DNA from: Tubiluchus corallicola | Taxonomy: Eukaryota > Priapulida > Priapulimorpha > Priapulimorphida > Tubiluchidae | Length of the DNA stretch: 64,000 bases | Reading direction: 5' to 3' | Assembly (NCBI GenBank): GCA_030141605.1 | Contig: JAQGDQ010000153.1 | Location: forward strand, 257,501-321,500 | Part shown: one piece after another, positions 1 through 12,179 of the stretch | How positions within the stretch are numbered: the stretch's first letter is position 1 | Layout: every line of letters begins with the position of its first letter | The notes under the pieces: model-generated | The model's database searches: none | What the model was told of the DNA's origin: nothing | What the model saw: only the letters and a program-made list of their open reading frames with translations | Position numbers and translations under genes: made by a program

Positions 1-151
1 GTCCGACCTTGGGATAATCCCGATTCCCGAATTCCGAAAGGAGAAGAGAACAGTAAACCCGGACAAAATGTGGCAGGATCACCGCTGGACGCTCTTTTCA
101 AAATGACGAATAAGACCTTTGAAGGATTGGAGCAGCATGGGAAAGGAAAAG
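1..151 (+). CDS. Lbx: Lbx (ladybird homeobox) exon 1, 3' end
   Basis: This is the last part of the upstream coding exon of a ladybird-type homeobox gene; the start codon lies before the window. The frame beginning at base 1 is open to base 151 with no stop. Codons from 79 read SPLDALFKMTNKTFEGLE, matching the conserved block that precedes the homeodomain exon in LBX proteins (vertebrate form: SPLSALEELTSKTF followed by GLE). A donor GTATTG follows at 152. The exon ends in phase 1 with G, and the distant exon at 19657 begins with AC, restoring a GAC codon. The N-terminal Groucho-interaction (EH1-like) region of the family would lie upstream and is not visible. Block similarity plus phase agreement make the call strong, although the block is short. 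Confidence 0.9.
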
Positions 152-184
152 GTATTGTGTTGCGTTCTTAATTACATTTTAAGA

Positions 185-640
185 ATCTAGATTATACAGC
201 AGCCCAGTGATCTTGTTACAGGCAATGTGTAAAATTTAGACAGTTTATAAAATTCCTATGTGTTTCATATAACACCTAAGCATTTCGGGAAAAGTGTGAA
301 ATAAGTCTTTTTGCGGCGATTCTTTCACACTTTGCCTAGACATTTTGTATAATAGCTAGGATTTATATAAAATGTGTAATGTGACTTATTGTAAACTCTC
401 TAACAGTTGCTGCGAGTTGATCTCCTGCGAGTTAATGTCTAGTGTGAACGTCTCGGCAAGTTACTCTCAACACTTCTCGCAGGGAATAGAGAAGAAAGAG
501 TCAGCTCGCGCTTACTTCGGAGACAAGTTCACACCAAGTTTTGTTCTCTAGTCTGAACATGCTTGCGAGTTACTTGACGAGTTTCTTGACGAGTTAACTT
601 GGCGAGAAAACTCGCTAGCTTGAACATGCCGTTAGCTACT
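185..640. repeat. Diverged short repeats with GCGAGTT and CTAGTSTGAAC motifs
   Basis: Bases 400-630 hold several copies of GCGAGTT or its complement, and three copies of a longer motif. Examples are GTCTAGTGTGAACGTCTCGG near 439 and CTCTAGTCTGAACATGCTTG near 545, each followed by an AAGTTACT- or GAGTTACT-like stretch. The arrangement looks like an old tandem or nested repeat. No coding potential is seen. Confidence 0.45.
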
Positions 641-1485
641 ATCTCTGACATGCTGGTCAATCAGGTGGATTACTTTCCATATCTAGGAACCCTGAGGCCG
701 GATTCATTAAAGGTCTTAGGAACATTTTTTTGTAAACTTATTTGTGCCTAGTATTGTTCTTAGCACTATGCACTGATTTACTAAGGCAGTTTTAGTATCA
801 ATGTTATTAAATTTGTTCGGAATTTTACGCAAGGTTTAGAGCAACGTAAATACAATTTTACATATTTTGCACATTTTAAATGGCTATGACTGATGTTGTC
901 ATGGCAAAAGAGGAGGATATGGTTAGTAATAGGAATTCGATGTGCAGAGAACGAATTTTTCACAATAGACTGAAATTAGACCTTTTAGTGAAAGAGATAT
1001 AGTAAAAAAGATTTACAAATTATAGCCGGCATAGCAGACCATAAGGCTTACATCTCTGTCTCTCTGTCTCTCTCTCTCTCTCTCCGTTCGCCCGTCCATC
1101 TACGTTTTTATCTATCTATCTGTCTATCTCTTTATCTATCCAACCGGCTGACTAACTAACCTATCGAATTCAAGTTCACACATTCTCTAAAATAAAATAG
1201 GCATTATATAAACTGCCTAGGAGAATTATATCAGAACGATCGAATATTTGTTTTATTTTTATCTTAAATAAAATTTATTCAGCACTCCATAAAATGACTA
1301 GGAGAAGTATATTCAGATTCTAAGGATTACACACTTTGCCTAGACAAACTTTTGCATTATATATAATGCCTAGGAAAAGCATAGAAGGAATTATTTTAGA
1401 AATTTAAAATTATTTTAGTAGGTACTATATTAAAAGACTAAGCATTCTATGGAATACCGGATTTCACACTTTGCCTGTAACAAAT
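245..1485. repeat. Diverged palindromic repeat family (TTTGCCTAGACA / ATGCCTAGGA)
   Basis: The string CACACTTTGCCTAGACA occurs at about 326 and 1331, and a shortened form ending TTTGCCTGTAAC near 1465. Each is followed or preceded by an AT-rich stretch leading to CCTAGG (near 1216 and 1369), with ACTAGG near 1298 and GCTAGG near 354. The core near 1354 is an almost perfect palindrome around TATATA. At least five degenerate units can be read. They look like decayed copies of one short element. Confidence 0.5.
1052..1141. repeat. (TC)n then (TATC)n microsatellites
   Basis: A TC-dinucleotide run with TGTC interruptions (1052-1084) is followed by CCGTTCGCC spacer and imperfect TATC tetranucleotides to about 1141. 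Confidence 0.85.
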
Positions 1486-2338
1486 CCACTGATGCGATCA
1501 TTGCTGTTTACGCCGAATTACTGCTGATTAGCTGACGTTTATTTCAATGTCGATATTTTGCTACAAGAATCAGTCCATTATATTAAACTACAATCTATTT
1601 TGATTTTATTATGTGACTCTAGCACTGGTTGTGCAGTGTAGCATTAGCAGGACCAGTTTTAATTATAATGTGAAAAGTTATGCTTAGTGAAATCAACATT
1701 AGATACAAAAAATTTAGTCGAAACAATTAAAAATGAAAGTAATGCGCTTGGATTCAGATTTGAAACAAAAACTGTGTAATTTAAGAATAACTGAAATGCC
1801 TCGAGTGAGGGCATTGGGCTAGAAAAGTCGTCTTTTCGGCAAAAAATAAAACAAATAATTGCTTTCTGCCTCGAGGTCTAGTTGTTTGTCCATGAATTTA
1901 ATGTATATACCAGTAGAGAACTCTTTCCTTAACACACTTGCTGCTGCTGGTATAAATTATTGCCATTATTTAAGCTGATTTTAAAATAAACATTGACACA
2001 ATTTTAAAAGTAGCCTATGCGTTGCCAACTCAATGTTGCAGCTGTTATCATTACATAACAGAGATTGTTAATACCGTCCCTTTACCTCGATTAATCCACA
2101 AGAACCAATTGTACAATTGTTCAAAAGTTGTTGGTATGACTCGGGATTTTTATTTATTCGGGATAGGTTGGCAGCAAAATAAACAGAAGCCTTGAGTCCA
2201 CAAGATAATTTTACTTAAATCATAAATGTCTGTGCAGAATTCATGAGATAAAGCCTCATTGCAGATGAATTTGAACAATTTCATTTCTCGTGAATTATGA
2301 TAAGTCAGAAATAATAAACCTAGTGGTTCATATATAAG
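1486..2338. other. Intronic sequence, nothing recognised
   Basis: AT-rich unique-looking sequence with no open frame, splice-bounded exon, tRNA or transposon end that I can support. Confidence 0.6.
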
Positions 2339-2496
2339 TTAATTAAATGAGAAAGGCCCTACAAATTGCGAGTCAACTAAGATTCGAACCTAGAAACTCA
2401 TTCGAGGTATCGGACTTAATACGACGAGGTTCCGGGTTCGAATCCTAAATATTTGACTCACAATTTTTCAGAGCCTTCCACCTTGAATTAATTAGC
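2339..2496. repeat. Foldback element with two head-to-head tRNA-like (B-box) arms
   Basis: The right arm reads GGGTTCGAATCC (2433-2444) then TTGACTCACAATTTTTCAGA and AATTAATTAG. The left arm is the same unit on the other strand: ATTGCGAGTCAAC followed by GATTCGAACC at 2381-2390, with TTAATTAAAT at its outer edge. Each arm is about 60-65 bp around a centre near 2410-2425. The TTCGAAT core fits the RNA polymerase III B-box consensus, but neither arm folds into a full tRNA. It may be a foldback or MITE-type element, or two SINE tails in inverted orientation. Confidence 0.6.
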
Positions 2497-3410
2497 CGTT
2501 AGATTCATTGTCGATTATATATAAACTGTTGGGATTAAACTTATTAATCTGGCTGACGACTGTTCAATATTTAAAAATCTATGGTTGAATTAAAGTTAGC
2601 CAATTTGACTACACTGATTAGTGATTTTTTACTATAAAAAACGAAAACACTGGAAAATGTTAGTTTGTGAATTACTATGTGAAGAAAACTATTTTCAGTT
2701 ATATAAGCATAAATGTAATTCGTACATGATGACTATTGTGACCAATTGTTACAATGCTAATTGTGTAATATATTATATACTTAACTTTGATATTCTAGAA
2801 TGAAAATCATAAATATTATTAAAAAGCATTTGCTTGGCAAATCTCAGTAATGGCAGTTGATCTGAAAAATGCTGCTATATGTTAATGTTTTTAGAAAGCA
2901 AACACCGTTATTATTAATATGTGTAACGCATTTGAACTACTATGTTACATACACATTTGTCCATATATTAGTCTGCTGTTCTTCTTCTTCTTTTTTGTTT
3001 TGTTTGTGTTCCTCTTCTCCTTCTTATTCTTTGCTCTCATCTTCTGTGTCTTTTCCTTCTTTTTTGTTGCAACATTATTAAGATGATCATAGATGTTACA
3101 GAAAATTATATGGTGATGTTTCAAATTCTCGGCCAAGTTGCTAAGACAAGCAAGCAGGCAAACAAACAAACAAACAAATAAATGAAAGGACGTTTAGAAT
3201 TTAGATGGACGGCTCGATAGAAATAGACGAATGAACAAGCAAACAAAAAAGCAAGGCAGCCAAGCAAACAAGCACTCAAGCAAGCGTGCAGCGTAGAATG
3301 ACAAGCAAAGAACTCCCCCTTTCCGCCAGTATCCACTCATTGTTGCGCAGTTTTCATTAGTTTCAACTATTGTTTTACTAGAAAAACCCAATTACAATTA
3401 TGTACAAACA
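2497..3410. other. Intronic sequence with CAAG/CAAA-rich low complexity
   Basis: No gene seen. 2970-3070 is a TTCT-rich pyrimidine stretch. 3140-3290 is rich in CAAG and CAAA units. The reading frames that cross these stretches are low-complexity artefacts. Confidence 0.6.
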
Positions 3411-3457
3411 TGTATACACACACACGCACGCACACGCGCACGCACAACACACACACG
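3411..3457. repeat. (CA)n/(CG CA) microsatellite
   Basis: Imperfect ACACACACGCACGCACACG run. Confidence 0.85.
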
Positions 3458-3944
3458 TATACTATTTATATATTACAATTATTAATCATCTGCTTGCATT
3501 GTTTATTACTCTTGTTTAATTATTTAATTTTTTATTTTGTATTTGGTTTTCCTGTTGCACGTTATTTCCTTTGTATACTGTTTTTGCTATATTTATTTTT
3601 TATTCTTTTATGTTCGGTTTTCTTGTTACGGAGTCTAATACATGGTTTTCATTGCACACTCTTGTCCTTCTACTTTTCTTATCAATATTTTCCTTATACA
3701 TATCGAGTTTTCAGCTCCAGTTATTATATTAGATAAGAAAAGTGTAGTTGACTTGATAACGAATTGGTCTTTCAGTTCCCTTTCTCCTACACCTTCACGA
3801 GACTTTTTTTAAATCATAGATATTTTTTAATTTCTTTCAACTTAAATATTTGAAGCCCTTATTATTTTACAAAGGCACACATTATTTTATACGTGCAAAG
3901 AATTTTTCTTTGTTCTTGTAGTGTATTTAAGTTTAAAAAAATGC

Positions 3945-4190
3945 CCATGTCAGTGTCTTAGCCTATGTCTATATTTATGTCTATGTCTGTGTCTCCGTCT
4001 ATGCCTATGTCTATGTCGAGGTCTATATGTCTGTCTATGTCTCGGTCTGTGTCTGTGCCCGTATCTGTGATCATTTTCTGGTTCGTGTCCATGCTCATGT
4101 CGATGTTCATGTGCATGTCCATGTCCATGTCCATGTCCATGTCTATGTCCATGTCCATGTCTGTATCTATGTTTGTGTACATATATACAT
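3945..4190. repeat. Hexanucleotide array (ATGTCY)n, copy 1
   Basis: About 250 bp of degenerate ATGTCT / ATGTCC units, most regular at 4095-4165. The open frames here spell alternating Met-Ser or Asp-Met and are repeat artefacts. A second array of the same hexamer lies at 24640-24985. Confidence 0.85.
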
Positions 4191-4319
4191 CAACGTTAAT
4201 ATCTAGCAGTAATTGATGATGCGTAGTCAATGTAAACGCTAACTGAATGTACTAGCTGAATTCGCGGCAATTGTCCGTATTCCTCTCACCAAACTTTACA
4301 GATTTAAATTTTGATAAGT

Positions 4320-4460
4320 TTACGTTCAAATTAACGTAATACAATATAAGACAGTATACACAATGAAATACAATACAGTGTAATGCAACGTGATGCGATA
4401 TTATATGACACGACACAACATAACACAGTACAGTATAGTATAGTACAGTATTACGAACTA
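4320..4460. repeat. Degenerate pentanucleotide tract (ATACA/GTACA)
   Basis: Irregular units such as ACAATATAAG, ACAGTATACA, AGTATAGTAT and AGTACAGTAT cover this stretch. The same style returns at 4670-4740 and 5297-5340, on either side of the (TG)n run and the LINE tail. They may be parts of one expanded array. Confidence 0.55.
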
Positions 4461-4468
4461 TGAGGTAT

Positions 4469-4531
4469 GATATATATATGTGTGTGTGTATGTGTGTGTG
4501 TGTGTGTGTGTGCGTGCGTGCGTGCGCGCGC

Positions 4532-4591
<60 letters not shown>
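4469..4591. repeat. (TG)n microsatellite with alternating CG/TG core
   Basis: A TATATA start leads into TG repeats. A GCGTGCGTGCGTGCGCGCGC core at about 4512-4533 lies inside. Alternating purine-pyrimidine sequence of this length favours Z-DNA. Confidence 0.9.
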
Positions 4592-4592
<1 letters not shown>

Positions 4593-4799
4593 TATGTATG
4601 TATAAGTGGGAGGGAGGAAATTAGATTATGCTTATCGTAATCGGTAAATCATTGTATGTTACAATTTTAGAGTACAGTGTAGTACTGCACAGTACATTAC
4701 AATACTATACAGTACGATACGGTAGTAGTAGTAGTAGTAGTCTATTGACATTAGTCCAACAAACACTTCACAACAAAATAATAATAATAACAATAAATA

Positions 4800-5300
4800 T
4801 ACATACATCCTTACGTTTATACTATACAATAATATTCTAGCGAGATTGTCATGGGAATAAATTTAGTATATCTGTAATATATTTTGCACATGTTTCCGAC
4901 TCTAAATTGAACAGTTCGTCTGTATTATTAACAGTCATATTGCATTTTTTCGCACTCCTTCAGTCACTACATCTTGTTACTACGTGTTGCTCATCTTTTA
5001 CTTCATTTTCGCAAATATTACACAGTCCTCTATAGTGCGGTACCGGGGGTCTTACCCACCTCCCTGTTTCAACTTTCAATTGATGTGCAGATAAAACAAA
5101 CCGGCTAAAATTGATACGACGTGAATCAGCCATATTAGTAGTATATACCTGGTGCTGTTTAAGTAATGGATTGAGAGATACATAAGTTTGAAAACGTGTT
5201 TTTGTTAAACTCTTCCTTCTAACCACCTCGCCTAAATCCTTTGGGATATAATTAGAGTAAGACATAAATGCTCTGTAACGACAGGAGTTTATATTTGTTG
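4800..5300 (-). mobile_element. LINE (non-LTR retrotransposon) 3'-terminal fragment
   Basis: On the minus strand an open frame from 5349 to 4960 ends with the C-terminal region of a LINE reverse-transcriptase protein. It has a basic helix block (INFSRFVLSAHQLKVETGRW) followed by a zinc-binding-like C-x2-C-x9-H-x4-C pattern around LCNIC and DEQHVVTRC. Non-LTR elements of the Jockey/CR1-like superfamily commonly end this way. After the stop, a second frame continues with acidic, LINE-tail-like residues to about 4850, suggesting a frameshift. The reverse-transcriptase and endonuclease parts are absent, as expected for 5' truncation. A related tail lies at 40870-41120. Confidence 0.7.
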
Positions 5301-6206
5301 AATACAATGAGATACGATACGATACAATACAATGAAATATAATTATCAAATTATAGGCAAACTGTTTAACGCAATCTTTGTAAAAACCAGCGATAATAAT
5401 TATATAACCTGTACCTACAACGCGCTGTTGACTATCAAATATTTAACAAACATTAATGCAGTGAGGTAGATCTTTTATAGAATTTATATATTTGACTATT
5501 ACAAAATCAATCGAAGTTGTGTATTGGAATACTTTATAAAACGGTTTTGTCATTCAAAATCAGATGTTGGTTCTGTTGCACTGAATTAAGATTATAGAAA
5601 ATTTAAGCAGTAGAAGATGTATGACTGTAACTGTTTCCATCGTGATTAGGGCAAGTTTGCGCAGCAGAGCAGCTAAGTGTTTGGTTAATAATATATGAGC
5701 TATGTGGCCTAAGTGTTTCCGAGCGAAAACTTGGCAGTAGTTAATGTATTTTAAAAATCTTAACATTTCTTAAAGTCCAAGTCACTTCGTGCAATAAATG
5801 CATTAAGAATTCGTTTTTAGGTATATCAATGTTAGGTGTTAATATAATAAACAATGATGGACTTATGTCCCCATGTACATAAGCAATAAGAAAGAGTTGG
5901 ATCATGTTGCTGAAAAAAATTGAGAGGGGTTGTAAAAATATTTAGATATTTGCTTAATTCTTGACAAATAGGCAAACATCCGTATAGAAATTTTCTGTCA
6001 ATTTCAAATTATAAAAAATTAATAGCAATAAGTTATCAGTGATGACAAGTTAACTCATGTCATCATATAATATATAATTAAGGGTACAGTATTAATATGT
6101 AAATTTTGTTTTCTTATTTGGCGGCGTATGCTATGTGGCTGAATGCCATACATCCACCAAAAATGGTCACGTCTATGAGAATTCATAACTGTGGTACACA
6201 ACGTAC
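5301..6206. other. Intronic sequence, nothing recognised
   Basis: Begins with a short ATACG/ATACA tract (to about 5340). The remainder is AT-rich with no supported feature. Confidence 0.55.
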
Positions 6207-6384
6207 GTATATATATATATATATATATATATATAACAACTAGTTATATATGTATAACGTTATAACGTTGTTATAACGTTTAAAACAACTAGTTATCAAA
6301 ACTGCGGTTTATATATATATATATATAAATCGCAGTTTTGATAAATATATAAATCGCAGTTTTGATAACTAGTTGTTTTAAACG
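6207..6384. repeat. (TA)n and long hairpin-forming palindrome
   Basis: After a TA run (6207-6235) the sequence CGTTTAAAACAACTAGTTAT at 6277 continues to CAAAACTGCGGTTT. It is matched by its reverse complement at 6347-6384 with one G:T difference, giving arms of about 38 bp. The middle holds a second partial copy of the right arm (AAATCGCAGTTTTGATAA, near 6328). A sister fragment AACAACTAGTTATA lies at 6235. It could be a short foldback element or cruciform-prone AT palindrome. Confidence 0.75.
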
Positions 6385-6794
6385 CATCATTTTATACTGT
6401 TTTTGCCATTTTATGGCGACAAGTTTTGTGCACATTATGCCACAACAAGATTTTACTGCACTGGTGTCTCCATCCCTAAAAAAGCTGATAATAGAAATTC
6501 GTGCCGCTTTAATATTATAAATTTTAATGACTGATTTGTCAACTTGGTTAAAATGGGAAATTATGGCGTTATTCAACTGTTGTTTGTAAAATTTCATGCG
6601 CGATAATCGCAAAGTTCAAACAATCACAAAATATAGAAAGCATTCTTTTGCGATCGATCATTTTGTAACTAAAGCATGATTACGATTTAATTCTAGTAGA
6701 AATGTAGCCTAAAGCTATTTGTTACATGCATTCAACGCAATGTACGATTACTGAAACGCTTCAATGGATTTTGTAGTAGCTATTTAGGTGGGAT

Positions 6795-7235
6795 ATTAAA
6801 GGGAAGGGGAATTTTAAAGTATGTATATAAAGTATTTAAAGTAATTTTAAAACATAGTTTCCATACATAGTTATATTGTTCAGCATTATGCTTACCTGTT
6901 TGAAAGAATTATGTAAAACAAAATTCCTAACAATTTAAAATGTTCTCGCCAACTGGTAAAACGTCACAGTTTCACTATCCCAATGTGCTCCTACTGGTTC
7001 ACCATCTGGACTCGATGAGGTATCACATAACTAGATATCATTTCTCAAAAATATCTTCCCGTAATATCAATTTAGCGTAAACTTAAAGGGCAAGAAAAGG
7101 GAATTTTAAAGTAAATGCCAAAGAATTTACATACAATTATATTACTCAGTTTTACGCTTACCTGTTTGAAAGACTTAATTAACTGGGAAAGAAAATTCTT
7201 AATAATTTAAAATATTCGCTCACCTAGTAAAAACA
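6795..7235 (+). repeat. Diverged tandem duplication, two units of about 160 bp
   Basis: Unit A (about 6795-6970) and unit B (about 7080-7235) share AAGGG, GGGAATTTTAAAGTA, TTATATT, GCTTACCTGTTTGAAAGA and AATTTAAAAT in the same order. The spacing of the conserved GCTTACCTGTTTGAAAGA is about 269 bp. No third copy is seen nearby. Confidence 0.65.
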
Positions 7236-7984
7236 CATTATTGACAATATAAAGTAATTCAAGCCTTTACTTAATTAGCGAGGAGTATGCTACGAATGCT
7301 CTTATCATTTTTTCAAACGTTGAGCAATGTTCTAAACTTCTTACATTTGACTTAGCGTTAAAATGGCTGGGCATAAAGGTCATCGCAGGAGTTTAAATTT
7401 ACAAGTTTTATACAGTTTTACTGCTAATTCAGGTTTTCTATGCATTAAAAGAGTATGTAATCGATATAAGATTTTGACTAATTTTTAAGCTTTATTCCTG
7501 AAGTGTGTCTTCTTACGTTTTAATATACCATTCGTGAAAGTAATATAGGCCTACGTTCTAAAAGTCAAGCAGCAAACACATTTAATGTGTTAATTTAACA
7601 GCTCTTAAAAATAAAAGATAGTTTAAGCTTCAGTAAAATGTAGTTAGTAACGTCATGTAAATTTATAACTAAAGATTATTTAACAGGCTTACATACAATG
7701 GAAAAATATGGTAAGCAGCGAATATAAATATTTATGCGCGAAACCTCATGCTTATACGTATCTCGTTTGAGTATTTTCAACGTTTGACCCTGCGTAAGGA
7801 AAAATTGTGTGATGAAAGGTACGTATAAAAGCATTGTTTAGATAGACTGCATTGTATAGTACTGAGGTTAAAGGGGCACCAAATCAGAAATTTATAGTTC
7901 TTCCTCTTTCTTGCCAGTGGATGGCGCCACCAAATTTGTAATTTTCATTCGGCTGCACACTTTGTGCCTGCAAAGTTATCACGC

Positions 7985-8080
7985 AGATTCAGTTGCAGCT
8001 GTCTGTAGCACGTGCAGCTTCCAGTAGCAAGTGTAGCTGTCTGTAGGATGATTAGGCATTTGTAGCTACCTGTAACGATT
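7985..8080 (+). repeat. Short tandem repeat, unit about 25-30 bp (AGCTGTCTGTAG)
   Basis: GCAGCTGTCTGTAGCACG, GCAGCTTCCAGTAGCAAG, GTAGCTGTCTGTAGGATG and GTAGCTACCTGTAACG follow one another. This is a small minisatellite of four diverged units. Confidence 0.6.
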
Positions 8081-8130
8081 CCATTGTGGATGGACACTGA
8101 GTAGAACATCAAACAGGGGGTAGAGGACAG

Positions 8131-8140
8131 GAGAGAGAAC

Positions 8141-8230
<90 letters not shown>
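8131..8230. repeat. (GA)n microsatellite
   Basis: A nearly uninterrupted GA run of about 90 bp following GGAGAGAGAACAGG. Confidence 0.95.
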
Positions 8231-8234
<4 letters not shown>

Positions 8235-11200
8235 TTACACATCGTATGGTGACGTAGGTTTTTAATTAATTGCTCAAGATTTAATGATGCATATCATCAC
8301 TAAAATGCATTTATATAACTAGGCTTGTACAGGAGTTACTAGAACATACGCATCTCTATAATTTATAGTATTAGGCATTTATGTCTTGTACCTGCAAAGA
8401 TAGTGAAGTTGAGGTGACATGGAAAAACACATTTTTCATTGAAGAGAATTCTTCCCATAGGCGCTTTTCCTATCATTATATAGACAGGCCGACTTGTTTG
8501 AAATTCTGTCAAATATTACATTATAATATTTATATATCCTTTACTTGTCGCCCCCATCTAACTAACTAGTTCAGCCCTCGAGTGTCACATAGGACATTTG
8601 CCGACAAGAGTTTAATTTGAAATTTCGGCGGCATTCGCTTTTGTTGTTACGTTTTAAATTTATTAAAAAATTCATTGAAAGGTTGAAAGTAGGAACGCCT
8701 TCTTTATGTATTATCCCTGCACAGTACTTGAAAAGAGAAAGAGGGAAGGTGCGAGTCTTCCGGCATGGGCAGTTACAACGTAAAAATGACAATTATTAAT
8801 TCTATATATGAAATGAGGATGTATAAAATTATTTTATTTGTTACAAATAGAAGAAATACATACGTTCTAGTTCTTGGACTTCTACATAAAAAATATTGAC
8901 AGTGACACACAGACAAACATAATCAAGAAATAATGAAAGTAGTTTATACTATCTATCGTTGTTTTTATTTCAAGCAAAGCATGGCACAGATACATATTTT
9001 TACAAATTGGATTTATTTTTTAAACAAGCGTTTTTATCATTTTCATAGAAAATTAAAGAATTCTTTTCACATTCCAGTAATAGTTTGCACTTTTTGGTAT
9101 AATAACTTATCTAACTGTTCAAAACATCAAATATTACGTTTTCTTCTGCAATTATTTATATTGACTGCAACAGCGTATCAGATTATCAAACTAAACAAGT
9201 TTATGTATGTGGAATTTTTATTACGAAGCGGCGTTTAAACCCAGTCAGTCACCTTTCACCGTCGTAGATAAAAGGCAGGCGTTATTATGTCTAAAGACCA
9301 AAGGCAATTTTTATACACCTGTTGTGGGCTCTGTATATAACACACACAATTTTATTTTTTAGACTAGACAACATCTCATCATGAAACCTTTACCTGTAAC
9401 TCTTGCTTGTTTTTGTGTTAGATGTAGTCCAATATAAGTAAATACATGGGTTTGTTTGTTTCAGGTTTATGATTTATACATACACATTTTTGTAAATTTT
9501 TAAGTTCACGAGTAGCAAAGTAGAGTCGTTTTTGAAGAACTTACCTTGAGATTTTATTTCTGTCTTTCAATTTGCTTATGTACACAATGCTTTTGTTTTA
9601 ATATTTACGTTCATATTCAGTTTTTTGCCCGAGCTGTTTGTCAATTGATAATGATACTAATGAATTTACTGTACCAACCAAAAATTACATCAAAAATAGA
9701 ACCAATAAGAACCATACCATTGCTACAGAACATAGCAGTTTCTCTAGTTAAGAAACATTAATTTGTGTGCATTCACCAGTTTAAGGTAGCAAGGATAATG
9801 TATCAGGATAACACGCTAGTAAAAAAATAATTATTTTAATTGTAATTCTTGGGCTTGTTGACTCGTGCATGGTACTGCAGAGTTCGGGTTTCATTTTTGG
9901 CCAAATCGCAGAATACTACAAGCATATTAATAAGTCTCTTTTAAGATGTATAAGCGGTCAAAGAGAAAAATGCGAAAAATCGTTTAACGATATACCGGCA
10001 AATAAGACTGGATGAGTCCCAGCTGAGCAATACGTTCCTCATAAAATCTTTATTTTTTCACTCAGCTATATGTAAAATTTGTTTATTAATATGTGTGAAG
10101 ATCACCATTACTTGTACTTGCATTAGCCATAAGTATATCTTGCTTTTTCGCAGCAAAATATCGTAATTTAAGCAAACATTCTGATTTTATTCAAAGTTGA
10201 GGTTTTGTTTGTTGTTGCAAAGCAATAAATTGAATGCGAAACCTCCGCTTACGTTTAAAGCACTTTGCTGAGTATTTAAAGTTTTACAGCCAACAAGAAG
10301 TGGCATATACATTGTGTTAGACACAGCTTTCTCACGCCTTTTGTAACTTGTGCTGTCACTTCGCATTTGCAGTTGCCGAGGCCGTGCATTCAAGTCCGCA
10401 CTTTTATCTTGTCAGTTTGCTATACGTCTGCTCTTGTTCTTTTGAAGGAGGATCCACCTAGGTACAAGAAACTTGTCGATATTTCGGATTTTTTCAGCAA
10501 AAGCGTGCAAATTTGCGACAAAACCCGCAAGACACCTTTTCCGTTTAGTGAGTTTGCGAAAGGAGAAATATGGTATTTCTACTACTTGAAATGCTCATTT
10601 TCTGGAGGCTTCTGCCCCCTTTTCTTAGCAACTTCGTGTCGCCAGCGCACGCACCGGTAACTTGTGCTCAATTTTGTTAATTTCACGTAAGAGCTGAGGT
10701 AATTTACGTTTTTTATCGCATAATCTGTGCATAATGGCCGGCATTCATTTAGCTGTCAAATGGGCAGATAGCTAAGCATGAACTAGACAGCTCCCTACTG
10801 GGCCAGGAATATACATGTCAGCCCAATTCGGACGCTTAAAATCTGGAGTCTGCCACAACACACCTGTTGCCACTAAGTGAGCAGCAGCCTTAGATAACAA
10901 TAATCGCCATGAATTAGAACAGGAGGCCTAGTTTCAGTGGGAATAAAGCTGAAAGTTACCAATTTGAGTTATTTAGCCTCTTTACGTAAAAAAACGATAA
11001 AAGCCCACACCGGAAAGTTTGTTTAACATTTGGAAAAATGCATACTCGGTTCCATTGAAATAATCTATTTAATCTATTTGTAAATACAAATGTCAGCTAG
11101 ATAAGGCTTTTGGTCAACTATAGGCTTCTTTCGCATTTTCTCAACAAGTCTTTATTTATCCCCTTAGATTATGTATCTATTATTTCTATTGTTTTCATTT

Positions 11201-11501
11201 AATTACTAGTTTGTTTTTTTCGTTTCATTTATCAATTAAAACAAACAACCCCATGCGCAATAAATTAATCAAATTTCTTAGATGGAATTGAAGCAAAAGA
11301 AGTAAAATTTATTCACATTGCAGTAATTAATGCGCAACTAAAACATCTTTATAATTAACCTGAGCCCAAAGGTCATTTTTTTCCTATTTTTTAGTGATTG
11401 TATTGAGTGAGTGCACTGGCTCAGTTCAAGGCTCAGCCTCAGATTCCCGTCGTTTCCACTTCCGTTCTTCTACTTGTTTTGCGTCAAAAATGAACATAGT
11501 C
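8231..11501. other. Intronic sequence; possible regulatory block at 10690-10950
   Basis: No exon or mobile element recognised. The part at about 10690-10950 is richer in GC and in recognisable binding-site words than its surroundings. It holds an E-box-like CACCTG, a GATA-like AGATAA and AGCTGTCAAATGG. This only suggests that it could be a conserved non-coding element of Lbx. Confidence 0.35.
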
Positions 11502-11612
<111 letters not shown>

Positions 11613-12179
11613 TCGTATAGCCAGTAATTAAATTCTCGAATAAATCAATAAATCAATGAATAAAACACAAAATTGGGTTACGCCACAGTGTTTGCACATA
11701 TAGCTGTTGCACATCAAAACCTTGACCATTTTCTTCATGAAAATTCTCACAAATAATCCTCTAATTTGCTTCATCGGTTGAAAATGCAGTACTGACAGCA
11801 AGGCCCAGAGCATAGCGCAAATCTCATTATATCATTTCTAATCATAGCAATAATATTTTTAGAGAAAAATTGGCTGCGAGATAACTGATGCCGCTGGCTT
11901 CAGTGTAATGTATTTCTCACTGTCATTTGTATACTTAGCCTGTCCATCAGAAGCCATTTTCAGTCGGGCGAATGTAAGTCTAGGGGTGCAACATTAGAAT
12001 GTTCGCAGCCACTAAAATCGAAAATTTCTGATTAAATTCCTTCTGTGTGGTAAAACTACATTTGTACGGCATAATATTTTCAATTTTGGTCGCCTACGGT
12101 AAGTTTAGATGCTTCAATCGACTGTGTTTGTAGTCACCCTCTCGCCACGTATCATACAAGTTTAATAGTTAGTAATAGA

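Noticed and set aside
4476-4600. Promoter or regulatory role for the (TG)n/(CG) tract
   Set aside because: Only composition supports it; it lies in mid-intron without other signals.
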